Shown piece by piece: positions 18,987 through 27,983 of a stretch of DNA of 64,000 nt. Every line of letters begins with the position of its first letter. Position 1 is the stretch's first letter. Source of the stretch: Caprella mutica (Eukaryota; Arthropoda; Malacostraca; Amphipoda; Caprellidae); contig CANNZV010002580.1 of assembly GCA_947561585.1 (NCBI GenBank), positions 1 through 64,000 of the forward strand. Reading direction: 5' to 3'. The notes beneath the pieces were generated by a model that did not search any database, was not told the DNA's origin, and saw nothing but the letters and a program-made list of their open reading frames with translations. Both the position numbers and the translations under genes were made by a program.

Positions 18987-20051
18987 ATGGCTCAAAATGT
19001 ACGTAAAGGAGAGGAATTAAATGAAGTAAATCTTAAAGAATTTCTTCATAAAAACAACCTCATTGAAAATGTAAATAGCGATTGGGAAGTATCTCAATTC
19101 GCAACTGGATTTTCAAACCTCACCTATCTTTTACAAATAGAAAATAAAGAATATGTCCTTCGTCGGCCTCCTGTGGGAGCAGTCAAAAGAGGTCATGATA
19201 TGGGTAGAGAATACAAAGTACTATCTGGCCTTAACAAGACATTTACAAAAGTTCCAAAAGTGTATACTTTTACTGATGATGCTGAAATTATCGGTGCGCA
19301 GTTTTATGTCATGGAAAAAATAGAAGGAATCATTCTTTCTGCTAGAGAAGCTAAAAAAAGACAAGTTTCACCTTCAGAATTTCCGATCATTGCTAATAGT
19401 TGGTTAGATACTTTTGTTGAATTACATCAGATTGATTATAAAGCTATTGGACTTGAAGACCTTGGGCGACCTAATGGATATGTGGAGCGTCAAGTCACTA
19501 ATTGGGGAAAACAATATATTAAAGCTTCTACAGATGACATTCCAGAAGCGTTAAAAGTTATGGAATGGCTGGTAGCCAATCAACCTAAAGAATATCATCA
19601 TAGCTTGATTCATAATGATTATAAATATGACAATGTTGTTTTTAAAGATGATACTTGGAAGGAAGTAAGTGCAGTTTTGGATTGGGAAATGTGTACGCTT
19701 GGCGATCCTTTGATGGACTTAGGAACTTCTATTGCCTATTGGTCTATGGCAAGTGATGCAGATATTATTGTGAATGGCTGGCCCTCTCCAACCACCATGG
19801 AAGGCAATCCTAGTCGGAATGAACTAGTAGAAGCTTATGCTAAAAAAAGTGGGCGCCCTATAAATAATTTAGTTTTTTATTATGCTTTTGGCCTATTCAA
19901 AATTGCAGTAATTGTGCAACAAATTTATTATCGATATCACAAAGGTCTAACTTCTGATAAACGTTTTGCTCAGTTAAATCAAGCTACTCGTTTATTTTGT
20001 ATGATGGCATGGCAAGCCATTCAAAAAAACCGAATAGAAAAATTATTTTGA
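18987..20051 (+). CDS. ACAD10/11-type aminoglycoside-phosphotransferase-fold kinase
   Basis: 354 residues with the APH kinase fold: YVLRRPPVGAVKRGHDMGREY (about residues 53-73, phosphate loop and ATP lysine), FYVMEKIEG hinge, HNDYKYDNVVF (catalytic loop, from residue 209) and LDWEMCTLGDPLMDLG (metal-binding Asp, from 232). The LRRPP and HDMGREY forms belong to the branch that includes the kinase part of human ACAD10/11 and LvaA of Pseudomonas levulinate catabolism; members studied phosphorylate 4-hydroxyacyl-CoA rather than antibiotics. The two acyl-CoA dehydrogenases downstream support this reading. True drug resistance is unlikely. A nearby phosphatase gene (20072) may belong to the same route. 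Confidence 0.87.
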   Translation: MAQNVRKGEELNEVNLKEFLHKNNLIENVNSDWEVSQFATGFSNLTYLLQIENKEYVLRRPPVGAVKRGHDMGREYKVLSGLNKTFTKVPKVYTFTDDAEIIGAQFYVMEKIEGIILSAREAKKRQVSPSEFPIIANSWLDTFVELHQIDYKAIGLEDLGRPNGYVERQVTNWGKQYIKASTDDIPEALKVMEWLVANQPKEYHHSLIHNDYKYDNVVFKDDTWKEVSAVLDWEMCTLGDPLMDLGTSIAYWSMASDADIIVNGWPSPTTMEGNPSRNELVEAYAKKSGRPINNLVFYYAFGLFKIAVIVQQIYYRYHKGLTSDKRFAQLNQATRLFCMMAWQAIQKNRIEKLF

Positions 20052-20071
20052 ATCTAAATCAAAATTAATCC

Positions 20072-20785
20072 ATGAGTAAACTCTATTTTTTTCGCCATGC
20101 ACAAGCATCCTATGGGGCTGATAATTATGATCAACTTTCACCTAAGGGTGAAGAGCAATCTGCAATTCTTGGGAGATATTTAGTTCAAGAAAATTATCAT
20201 TTTGACAAAATTTTTGTTGGACCATTGGAACGACAAAAACATACTTTTCAAATCATTGCAGACATTTTTAAAAAAAATAACAAGACATTTCCAAATCCCA
20301 TTTCAGTAGAAGGTTTACGAGAACATCGAGGCCCTGCAGCAATGCGAAAAATCCTACCAACACTCATAGATAACAATTCTCAAATAAAAAAATGGTATGC
20401 TGAAATTGAAGAGAATCCAAAATTAATGAAGCGTAACTCCTTATTAACTTTTCAATATTTTATGGATGAATGGTCTCTCGGAAAGATCAATGTACCTGAA
20501 GTACAATCTTGGGCTGAGTTTCGAGTAGCTGTAAAAAATGGATTAAATACCATTTTGGAAAACACGGAGAGAGGAGAAACTATTGCATCTTTTACATCGG
20601 GTGGAACGATTTCAGCCATCACAGCAGAAGCACTAAATATTCAAGATGAAAAGATGGTTTCTACTATGAATTTTTCAGTTCGTAATACTTCGTTTTCAAG
20701 TTTTCTTTTTTCAAAAAATCAATTCAACTTATTGAGTTTCAATGAATTACCTCACTTAGATAAAGATATGGTTACTTTTGTTTAA
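20072..20785 (+). CDS. Histidine phosphatase superfamily protein
   Basis: 237 residues, phosphoglycerate-mutase-like fold. RHAQASYG (residues 8-15) carries the phospho-accepting histidine. LSPKGEEQS and GPLERQKHT provide the second Arg, and TSGGTISAITAE (about 176-187) stands where the usual GHG/SHG motif would be: the second catalytic histidine is replaced by a TSGG segment, as in several divergent members. It starts 20 bases after the kinase gene, consistent with one operon. A role in removing phosphate from an intermediate or by-product of the kinase is inference only. The 3' end converges with the HIT gene. Confidence 0.8.
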   Translation: MSKLYFFRHAQASYGADNYDQLSPKGEEQSAILGRYLVQENYHFDKIFVGPLERQKHTFQIIADIFKKNNKTFPNPISVEGLREHRGPAAMRKILPTLIDNNSQIKKWYAEIEENPKLMKRNSLLTFQYFMDEWSLGKINVPEVQSWAEFRVAVKNGLNTILENTERGETIASFTSGGTISAITAEALNIQDEKMVSTMNFSVRNTSFSSFLFSKNQFNLLSFNELPHLDKDMVTFV

Positions 20786-20866
20786 ATAACATTTGATAGA
20801 TTTATTAGAATAAAAATGTCTTTTATTTTTTCAATTCAATATCTAAACCTTCTTTCAATATTTGCT

Positions 20867-21238
20867 TTATTTTAGAAAACTTTTAGCCTCTTCATCCACA
20901 TCTTCATTATAAGTCCAACCGAAATCTTCTTTAGTATATCTAGGAAAAACATGTAAATGAAAATGATCGATATCATTGTAAACTCCTCCATTTTGCATCA
21001 TTGAATAACCTGGTGGATGAAATCTTTTTTTCAAGATTTTTACATACAATTTTGCAAAATTAAAAATATGTAAAAGAATAGTTTCGGGGATTTCGTCTAT
21101 GTCTTTGTAATGGTCATTGGGTAAAATTAAAATATGTCCTTTTGAAATAGGATCATAATCCATGAGAACAGTAATCCATTCATCTTGGTATAATTCGTAA
21201 TCATTATTTTTTAGAATTTCGCAAAAGTCACATTTCAT
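20867..21238 (-). CDS. HIT-family nucleotide hydrolase
   Basis: 123 residues. The motif HFHLHVFPRY (HxHxHxx form, about residues 93-102) is the histidine-triad active site that cleaves nucleotide phosphoramidates or dinucleotides. CDFCEIL at the start (Cys3 and Cys6) resembles the zinc-binding N-terminus of HIT proteins. DYDPISKGHILILPNDHY (about 27-44) is the typical strand-helix after it. It is transcribed against the surrounding lipid cluster and splits it, so it is probably functionally unrelated. Confidence 0.87.
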   Translation of the reverse strand: MKCDFCEILKNNDYELYQDEWITVLMDYDPISKGHILILPNDHYKDIDEIPETILLHIFNFAKLYVKILKKRFHPPGYSMMQNGGVYNDIDHFHLHVFPRYTKEDFGWTYNEDVDEEAKSFLK

Positions 21239-21262
21239 TTTACTTGTATTTTTAATAAAATT

Positions 21263-21528
21263 TCATTGCCGTACACTTTTAGTTTTTGTAAGTATCATTT
21301 ATTTTACAAGTCCCAGAGGGACGAAATATCGGTAGAAAAAACCCTAGGAAAATATTTATTCAAAGTCCCAGAGGGAAGGCATATAAATAAGACTACTATT
21401 TTTGAAATTATATGCCGTCCCTCTGGGACTGGATTTATTACTTTTTATAAATTATCTACCCATATTTCGTCTCTCTGGGACTTATAAAAAATTTGAATTT
21501 CCCAAAATCAAAAAGTGTACGGTAATGA
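21263..21528. mobile_element. MITE-like palindromic element with 9-bp target duplication
   Basis: Outer inverted repeats TCATTGCCGTACACTTTT (from 21263) and AAAAGTGTACGGTAATGA (ends 21528) enclose four copies of the GTCCCAGAGGGACG unit in inverted order (around 21309, 21366, 21414 and 21468), with CGAAATATCGGTAGA beside the first. The 9-base direct repeat AATAAAATT flanks it (21254-21262 and 21530-21538). It encodes no protein. The inner module is shared with 9809-10010, but the outer ends differ. It fills the left half of the gap 21239-21791. Confidence 0.68.
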
Positions 21529-21579
21529 AAATAAAATTAATAACTATTGATTAAAAAAGAGATTTACTTATCAATTTGA

Positions 21580-21692
21580 TTTGAACCACAATTTCTATTT
21601 GAACCACAAAGGCACAAAATAAACACAAAAGTTCTCACACCTATTTTTCTTTTGTGTGCCTTTTGTGGTTCAAATAAATTTTGTGATTCAAG
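21580..21692. repeat. AACCACAAAAGG-family palindrome
   Basis: Left arm from about 21580 (TTGAACCACAATTTC, then TTTGAACCACAAAGGCACA) pairs with the right arm ending about 21692 (GCCTTTTGTGGTTCAAA, then TTTTGTGATTCAAG), with a few mismatches. It is the same family as 39912-39993 and the outer arms at 9716-10047. Together with the element at 21263-21528 it occupies almost the whole gap before the acyl-CoA dehydrogenase genes. Confidence 0.8.
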
Positions 21693-21791
21693 AAATTAGT
21701 TATTACCCTAGTTTAATTACAAAATGAAAATGAAGAAATATCTTGAGAGAAATTAAAAACTAAAAATAATTTTCAAAATATTAAATTGAAT

Positions 21792-22994
21792 ATGGAAACA
21801 ATTGATTCAACAAATGAAACTAGCTTAGAAGATTTTAGAAAAGAAGTAGCTAGTTGGTTAAAAGAAAATTGTCCAGAAAGTATGCGACAGCCGTTGAAGG
21901 ATGATTCTGATTATTATTGGGGAGGACGCAATGCCGTTTTTAAAAGTGAAGATCAGAAAAAATGGTTTGAGGCAATGAAAGCTAAAAACTGGATTGTTCC
22001 TCATTGGCCAAAAGAATATGGCGGAGGAGGATTAAGTAAAGCTAAGAATAAAATCCTTTTAACAGAAATGAAAAAATTGGGATGTCGCGTTCCTTTATTT
22101 AGTTTCGGAATTTCAATGTTAGGACCTGCTTTATTAAAATATGGAACAGAGGAACAGAAGAAGGAACACCTTACTAAAATCGTTTCTGGAGAAATCAGAT
22201 GGTGCCAAGGTTATAGTGAGCCAAATGCCGGTTCCGATTTAGCAAGCCTTCAAACAAGAGCAGAAGACAAAGGCGATCATTTTGTATTAAATGGGCAAAA
22301 GGTTTGGACTTCCTATGCCGACAAGGCAGATTGGATATTCTGTTTGGTCAGAACTGACTTCGAACAAAAACAAGGTGGAATTAGCTTTGTACTTTTTGAT
22401 ATGGAAACTGAAGGTGTTTCCACTCAACCTATCAAATTGATAAGTGGGAAATCTCCATTTTGCGAAACGTTTATGGATAATGTAAAAGTACCTAAAGAGA
22501 ATTTATTAGGTGAATTAAATCGAGGTTGGACGATTGCAAAATATCTTTTGACACATGAGCGAGAAATGATTAGCGCAATGGGAAATTCTTCTACAACTGC
22601 CCCATTACATCAATCGGCAATTGAATCCATAGGAATGAAGGATGGCAAATTAAATGATTCTTTCGTTCGATCGGATGTTGCAAAATGGTCAATCAACAAA
22701 GCAGCTTTTGATCTTACCTTACGAAGAGCAATGGATGAATTTAAAGCCGGACAATCTCTTGGAGCAGTTTCCTCATTCTTTAAATATTATGGAACTGAAT
22801 TAAATAAATCAAGACTTGAATTGCTATTAGCGATTGGAGGATATGACGGATTAGCATGGGAAGGAGAAGAATTCAACAATGGACAATTGTCTAAATCTTT
22901 CCTTCGCTCCAAAGGTAATTCTATTGAAGGTGGTACTTCGGAGGTTCAATTAAATATTGTTGCAAAACATATTTTAGGATTACCTTCTAGGTAA
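21792..22994 (+). CDS. Acyl-CoA dehydrogenase, catalytic-type subunit
   Basis: FAD enzyme of the acyl-CoA dehydrogenase fold, 400 residues. N-terminal helical domain; FAD/substrate sheet with WCQGYSEPNAGSDLASLQT (about residues 138-156) and KVWTSYA (about 175); C-terminal helices ending SIEGGTSEVQLNIVAKHILG. The EGGTSE segment keeps the glutamate at the usual catalytic-base position. Start is the ATG at 21792 rather than the TTG two codons earlier. A second, different acyl-CoA dehydrogenase follows 61 bases downstream. Adjacent unlike pairs of this kind form alpha-beta heterotetramers in actinobacterial steroid and fatty-acid breakdown, and I infer the same here. Confidence 0.92.
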   Translation: METIDSTNETSLEDFRKEVASWLKENCPESMRQPLKDDSDYYWGGRNAVFKSEDQKKWFEAMKAKNWIVPHWPKEYGGGGLSKAKNKILLTEMKKLGCRVPLFSFGISMLGPALLKYGTEEQKKEHLTKIVSGEIRWCQGYSEPNAGSDLASLQTRAEDKGDHFVLNGQKVWTSYADKADWIFCLVRTDFEQKQGGISFVLFDMETEGVSTQPIKLISGKSPFCETFMDNVKVPKENLLGELNRGWTIAKYLLTHEREMISAMGNSSTTAPLHQSAIESIGMKDGKLNDSFVRSDVAKWSINKAAFDLTLRRAMDEFKAGQSLGAVSSFFKYYGTELNKSRLELLLAIGGYDGLAWEGEEFNNGQLSKSFLRSKGNSIEGGTSEVQLNIVAKHILGLPSR

Positions 22995-23055
22995 GAACGA
23001 CGTTTTATTAATTAAACAATCACCTCGAAATTTCGAGGCCAATTAAAATCAAACA

Positions 23056-24195
23056 ATGGCTTTAATTATAAATGAAGAACAAGTAATGCTGAAAAATTCA
23101 GCAAAAGAATATTTAAATAATCGTGCTCCAATTTCGCAATTACGTCGCTTGAGAGATGACAAGGATAAAACTGGATTTGATCCAACGGTCTGGAAGGAAA
23201 TGGCAGAAATGGGTTGGGCAAGTTTAACCATTCCCGAAGAGTATGGAGGGTTGAATTTTGGCTATGTAGGTTTAGGTCAAATCTTGGAGGAGACAGGTAA
23301 AACTTTAACCGCTTCTCCCCTAGTTTCCACCGTTTTACTAGGAACAACTGCCGTGATGCTCGCAGGTGATGAAACTCAAAAAGCAACCATTCTTCCTGCC
23401 ATTGCTGCTGGAGAGACCATGATTACCATGGCAATTGATGAAAGTAATCATCACCAACCTTTTAATATTTCCACTACTGCAAATAAAACTGGTGAAGGAT
23501 ATATTTTAAATGGAAAAAAGGTTTTTGTACTTGATGGACATGTAGCAAATCAAGTCATTGTCCTTGCTAGAACTTCTGGCGAACAACATGATAAAAATGG
23601 TTTAAGTTTATTTATCGTAGATGCAACTGCTTCTGGAATTACGACTAAAAGAACCATAATGATGGATAGTAGAAATGCTGCAATCATAGAATTCAACAAT
23701 GTAGAAGTTTCTGCAAAAGTATTGTTAGGAGAAGAAGGCAAGGCTGGTGCAATAGTTGATAAAGTTCTCGACATCGCAAGAATTGGTTTATCAGCAGAGA
23801 TGCTTGGTTCTATGCTAGAAGCATTTGAAAGAACAATGACTTACTTAAAAGAACGAAAACAATTTGGAGTAACCATTGGTAGTTTTCAGGCTTTACAACA
23901 TAGAGGTGCTGTCATGTTTGGAGAAATTGAATTATGTAAATCTCTTGTTATAAAATCCCTTCAGGCTATTGATTCTAATCCAAAAAGTCTTCCCGTGCTT
24001 GCAAGTATGACAAAAGCTAAAGTAAGTGAGACGCTTCAACTTGTGACGAATGAAGGTATCCAAATGTTTGGAGGAATTGGAATGACAGATGATGAAGAAA
24101 TTGGTTTTTTCCTAAAAAGAGCTCGTGTTGCACAAAAAACTTTTGGTGATGCAAATTATCATTTTGACCGCTATGCTACTTTGAATGGTTATTAA
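23056..24195 (+). CDS. Acyl-CoA dehydrogenase, probable non-catalytic partner subunit
   Basis: 379 residues with the same fold: MGWASLTIPEEYGG (about 54-67), a degraded FAD/substrate region around MITMAIDES (about 121), ERKQFGVTIGSFQALQH (about 271-287), and QMFGGIGMTDDEEIGFFLKRA (about 337-357). The C-terminal EGT/EGGT catalytic glutamate segment is absent; the equivalent place reads KTFGDANYHFDRY. That is the pattern of the partner subunit in heteromeric acyl-CoA dehydrogenases, where only one subunit has the base. A CCTCGAAATTTCGAGG dyad lies in the 61-base gap between the two genes. The stop codon lies inside the large palindrome that begins at 24192. Confidence 0.87.
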   Translation: MALIINEEQVMLKNSAKEYLNNRAPISQLRRLRDDKDKTGFDPTVWKEMAEMGWASLTIPEEYGGLNFGYVGLGQILEETGKTLTASPLVSTVLLGTTAVMLAGDETQKATILPAIAAGETMITMAIDESNHHQPFNISTTANKTGEGYILNGKKVFVLDGHVANQVIVLARTSGEQHDKNGLSLFIVDATASGITTKRTIMMDSRNAAIIEFNNVEVSAKVLLGEEGKAGAIVDKVLDIARIGLSAEMLGSMLEAFERTMTYLKERKQFGVTIGSFQALQHRGAVMFGEIELCKSLVIKSLQAIDSNPKSLPVLASMTKAKVSETLQLVTNEGIQMFGGIGMTDDEEIGFFLKRARVAQKTFGDANYHFDRYATLNGY

Positions 24196-24414
24196 TACTA
24201 CTTTGTCACTTTAAATTAAAGCCTGAAAGGCTGCAACATATTAGCACAGGGCAACGCCCTGTGTAACTTAAAAAACTAGATTCAGCCCTGAAGGGGCGAA
24301 ATATCTCGCCCCTTCAGGGCTAAAAAACATTTTATTATTATCCACAGGGCGTTGCCCTGTGCTAATATGTTGCAGCCTTTCAGGCTTTAATTTAAAGTGA
24401 CAAAGTAGTATTAA
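24192..24414. repeat. Composite palindrome with 72-bp arms
   Basis: The left arm 24192-24262 pairs with 24343-24414 almost perfectly and includes smaller dyads such as AAAGCCTGAAAGGCT and AGGGCAACGCCCT. A central hairpin AGCCCTGAAGGGGCG (24284-24298) pairs with 24307-24321. The left arm begins inside the final codons of the acyl-CoA dehydrogenase, so the stop TAA is part of the repeat. It fills most of the 297-base gap before the amidase gene. No target duplication was seen. Confidence 0.85.
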
Positions 24415-24492
24415 GTAATCGGACATAAGTAATTTCCTTTTCCCCTACATCTTCCTTATATTTCCTATCTAAAACAAACGAAAATTACCATC

Positions 24493-26154
24493 ATGAAGAA
24501 AATCATCTTTTTCTCTCTCCTCATCGTATTCCTATTTTCATGTAAAGAAAAACCAAAAATGGAATTTCCAAAATGGGCTCCATATGATGAATCAGCAGAA
24601 CTCGCCAAAAATGCTGAACATGAAAACAATCGAATGCAATACAAACTAATCCAATCAAAATATTTAGATAAAAATGATATTTGGAAAAATGTAGAAAACC
24701 AAATTCCAAATTTTACTGAAGAAGATTATCAAAACCTAAAACCATTTATCTTCGAACAAGATATTCCAACAATACAATCACATATCCAATCTGGAAAATT
24801 GACTTATGAAAAAGTCACCCAATGGTATTTGTATCGGATTGTAAAATTTGAAAACGATAAAGATAAAAGTCTCCATTCCATTATTGCTATCAATCCAAAT
24901 GCAGTAGCCGAAGCCAAGGAAAAAGATAAAAATAAATCAGAAGGAGATCATCCAATTTATGGACTACCTGTGATTCTAAAAGATAATATCAATACTTTAG
25001 GAATGAACACCACCGCCGGTGCTCATGCTTTAATCAACAATAAAACTGATGATTCATTTATAGTAGAAAGAATAAAGGCAAATGGAGGAATCATTTTAGG
25101 AAAAGCAAATTTAAGTGAATGGGCATATTATTTTTGCAATGGATGCCCACTTGGATATAGTGCAATCGGAGGTCAAACTTTAAATCCTTATGGACGAGGT
25201 ATTTTTGAAACAGGTGGTTCAAGTGCAGGTAGCGGTACAACCATGGCCGCTAATTATGCAGTCGCAGCGATTGGAACAGAAACCTCAGGTTCCATCATTT
25301 CTCCTTCCAGCCAAAATTCTATTGTAGGTTTAAAACCCACAATTGGTTTGTTAAGTAGAACAGGCATTGTTCCCATTTCTAGTACCTTAGATACTCCTGG
25401 CCCGATGACAAGAAATGTAATAGACAATGCAATATTCCTTTCAGCTATGACTGGCGAGGATCCGTCTGACATCACAACCAAAGACGCTCCTAAAGACAAA
25501 AAATATTGGGAGGAGATCAAATCCAATTCATTAAAAGATTTTCGTTTAGGTGCCAACAAACAATATTTAGAAGACTCTATTTATAATTTGACTATCGAAA
25601 ATCTCAAATCTTATGGAGCAACAGTAATTGAATTTGAACCTGAACCTATGAATTTTGAAGGGTTCAGAACTTTCCTAAATGCTGATATGAAAAATGATTT
25701 GCCACACTACTTAAAAAATCATGCTGGAAAAGATGTAAAAGTTACCTCAGTCAAGGATGTTGTAAATCATAATTTAAAGGACACTTTGCAACGTTCTCCA
25801 TATGGACAAGGCATTTTTGAGGGAATCGTAGCAGAAGATATTTCTGAAGAAGATTTTATAACATTAAAAGCACGTTTTTTAAAAGAAGGTAGAAACTTCT
25901 TCAATAAACCAATGGATGACTTAAAGTTGGATGCTATTTTATCAATTAATAATTACAATTCAGGCCATGCGGCTATGGCAAAATATCCATGCTTAACCGT
26001 TCCTATGGGATATAAAGAATCCGGAGAACCTATTAGCTTGACATTTATTGCCAAGTCTTTTCAAGAAGATAAATTGTTGAAGATTGGCTATGCTTTTGAA
26101 CAAGCTTCTAAAGTTAGAAAAGTTGCTAAAGGATATGGGAATGTCGAACAGTAG
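24493..26154 (+). CDS. Amidase-signature hydrolase, lipoprotein
   Basis: 553 residues. Residues 1-17 form a lipoprotein signal with LFSC, so the enzyme is envelope-anchored. The amidase-signature Ser-cisSer-Lys triad is present: Lys163 in PVILKDNINT, GGSSAGSGTTMAA (241-253) with the cis-Ser region, and TSGSIISPSSQ (about 264-274) with the nucleophile region. Such enzymes hydrolyse carboxamides or peptide amides. The exported form and 90-residue N-terminal extension resemble bacterial secreted peptide amidases, but the substrate is unknown. It stands alone, closed by a palindrome that starts 3 bases after the stop. Confidence 0.87.
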   Translation: MKKIIFFSLLIVFLFSCKEKPKMEFPKWAPYDESAELAKNAEHENNRMQYKLIQSKYLDKNDIWKNVENQIPNFTEEDYQNLKPFIFEQDIPTIQSHIQSGKLTYEKVTQWYLYRIVKFENDKDKSLHSIIAINPNAVAEAKEKDKNKSEGDHPIYGLPVILKDNINTLGMNTTAGAHALINNKTDDSFIVERIKANGGIILGKANLSEWAYYFCNGCPLGYSAIGGQTLNPYGRGIFETGGSSAGSGTTMAANYAVAAIGTETSGSIISPSSQNSIVGLKPTIGLLSRTGIVPISSTLDTPGPMTRNVIDNAIFLSAMTGEDPSDITTKDAPKDKKYWEEIKSNSLKDFRLGANKQYLEDSIYNLTIENLKSYGATVIEFEPEPMNFEGFRTFLNADMKNDLPHYLKNHAGKDVKVTSVKDVVNHNLKDTLQRSPYGQGIFEGIVAEDISEEDFITLKARFLKEGRNFFNKPMDDLKLDAILSINNYNSGHAAMAKYPCLTVPMGYKESGEPISLTFIAKSFQEDKLLKIGYAFEQASKVRKVAKGYGNVEQ

Positions 26155-26157
26155 AAC

Positions 26158-26305
26158 AAGGAAATGGGAATATCGAACCATCGAACAAGGATTTAAGATT
26201 TTCGAAGTTTGTCGAAATAATTGTGAGGTATGCAATCACAGATATTTTGTCACGCTTCGAAATTCTTAAATCCTTGTTCGATGGTTCGATATTCCCATTT
26301 CCTTT
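26158..26305. repeat. Palindromic repeat (GAATATCGAAC/GAACAAGGATTTA family)
   Basis: Left arm 26158-26207 (AAGGAAATGGGAATATCGAA, then CCATCGAACAAGGATTTAAG) pairs with the right arm at 26254-26305. Shares GAATATCGAAC and GAACAAGGATTTA with the palindrome at 45000-45140. It fills the gap between the convergent amidase and sulfatase genes and could terminate both. Confidence 0.82.
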
Positions 26306-26317
26306 TAAAAATTTTAA

Positions 26318-27871
26318 TTATTTAATTCGCTCATCTTCGATATTAGTTTCAATAGCAGGCATCTGAAATCTTTCTATTTCAGATGTTTCATGCTCATTTT
26401 CCATAACCTCTTCAATAGTCGCTATGATTTTTGGATTTTCATTTGCAACATCTATTTGACAAGCAATATCTTTTTCCAAATCAAATAGTTCAATTTCCAA
26501 ATTGCCTTCTTTTATATCTTTTCGAATTGCCTTCCATTTGCCCATTCGAACAGCCTGTTGTCCCCCATATTCTGGAATTTCCCAATATAAATATTCTCTT
26601 TGAATCTGGTTAGCATCATCTTGTAACAATGAATTTACAAAACTTACTCCGTCTGTATTTACTTTTTGATCTACACCTGTTAACTCACACAAAGTTGGTA
26701 ACCAATCCCAAAATGCAGAAATATGATTCGATGTACTTCCTGCTTTTATTTGGTTTGGCCAACTTACAATCATAGGAACTCGAATTCCTCCTTCATGTAC
26801 AAAACCTTTTCCCCAACCTTTCTCACTTCTGAATGGTAAAGCACTTTCAAAAAAAGGCGAATCAGCACCTCCAACATCATATGTTGGCCCATTATCACTT
26901 GTAAATACAATCATTGTATTTTCATAAATTCCTTCTTCTTTTAACTTCGAAACGATCTCACCTACTTGTTCATCCAAATAGGAAACCATGGCTGCATAAG
27001 TAGCTCTAGGTGTGAAATTTGGAAAATAGGCTTTGCCCCCAGGGTAAGGTTTTTCATCACCAAATTTCTTTTCATAATATTCTACCCATCGTCTTGGAGC
27101 CTGCAAAGGAAGATGTGGAATAGGAGAAGCATAATATAAAAAGAAAGCCGTGTCTTTATTGTTATCAATAAATTCCATTGCTTCATTATGCATCAAAGTA
27201 GGAGCATAATCTTTTTGATGAAACATTTCGTAAGCACTTCTATTCAATGAATCAGCAGAGTTATCCATTTTTTTATGAGGAGCCACAATTTCATTATTTA
27301 ACCAAATTTTTTCTTCATTTTTCCAAAGGTGTTTTGGGAAAAAAGTATGCGCTTGGCGTTGGCAATTATAACCATAGAAAAAATCAAAACCTTGTTTAGT
27401 TGGAATACTCTCTGACAAAGGCGCACCCAATCCCCATTTTCCAACCATCCCAGTAACATAACCTTTTGATTTTAAAAGCTTAGGAATAGTTATCGTTTCA
27501 GTAGGAATGGGGCGTTGCCCTTCCAAGTTAGGATCATTTATAGCAGCTTCGAAATTCCATACGTCGCCCCTACTATTCCATTCATCATTTCCCCTCACAA
27601 ATGCATGCCCTGGATGCTTCCCTGTCAATAACATATACCTTGAAGGAGCGCAAACAGGTGATCCTGAATAATGATCTGTAAATCGCATTCCTGTTTTTGC
27701 AAGTTCATCAATATTTGGAGTTTCTATTTTAGTTTGGCCATAACATCCCAATTCGTTATACCCTAAATCATCTGCTAAAATGAAAATAACATTAAGATGT
27801 TGTGGGTCCTCTGTATTTTTACAACTACAAAAAAATAGAATTAAGAATAAAATATAACAATAGTTTTTCAT
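26318..27871 (-). CDS. Arylsulfatase-family sulfatase, lipoprotein
   Basis: About 517 residues. FILADDLGYNELGCYG (metal-binding Asp pair) starts after a lipoprotein signal (ILFFCSC), placing the enzyme in the envelope. SPVCAPSR near residue 74 is the C-x-P-S-R motif in which Cys74 becomes formylglycine, so a maturation enzyme is needed; none is in the window. GMVGKWGLG and FTSDNGPT are the other active-site blocks. Start is the ATG at 27869-27871 (MKNYCYILF), since the longer frame adds 26 residues ahead of an obvious signal peptide. No polysaccharide-utilisation genes flank it, so the sulfated substrate is unknown. Confidence 0.9.
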   Translation of the reverse strand: MKNYCYILFLILFFCSCKNTEDPQHLNVIFILADDLGYNELGCYGQTKIETPNIDELAKTGMRFTDHYSGSPVCAPSRYMLLTGKHPGHAFVRGNDEWNSRGDVWNFEAAINDPNLEGQRPIPTETITIPKLLKSKGYVTGMVGKWGLGAPLSESIPTKQGFDFFYGYNCQRQAHTFFPKHLWKNEEKIWLNNEIVAPHKKMDNSADSLNRSAYEMFHQKDYAPTLMHNEAMEFIDNNKDTAFFLYYASPIPHLPLQAPRRWVEYYEKKFGDEKPYPGGKAYFPNFTPRATYAAMVSYLDEQVGEIVSKLKEEGIYENTMIVFTSDNGPTYDVGGADSPFFESALPFRSEKGWGKGFVHEGGIRVPMIVSWPNQIKAGSTSNHISAFWDWLPTLCELTGVDQKVNTDGVSFVNSLLQDDANQIQREYLYWEIPEYGGQQAVRMGKWKAIRKDIKEGNLEIELFDLEKDIACQIDVANENPKIIATIEEVMENEHETSEIERFQMPAIETNIEDERIK

Positions 27872-27983
27872 TTTATTTTTTTCACTAAAATAATAAATTA
27901 ATTCAATTGGAAAGATTTTTGTAAAATCATTTATTTCGGCTCCCCACATTTATATAATCTATTTATTTACTAAAACTTATCTA

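Noticed and set aside
18987..20051. Aminoglycoside resistance kinase
   Set aside because: The motifs (LRRPP, HDMGREY) and neighbours place it with acyl-CoA-linked ACAD10/11-type kinases, not drug phosphotransferases.
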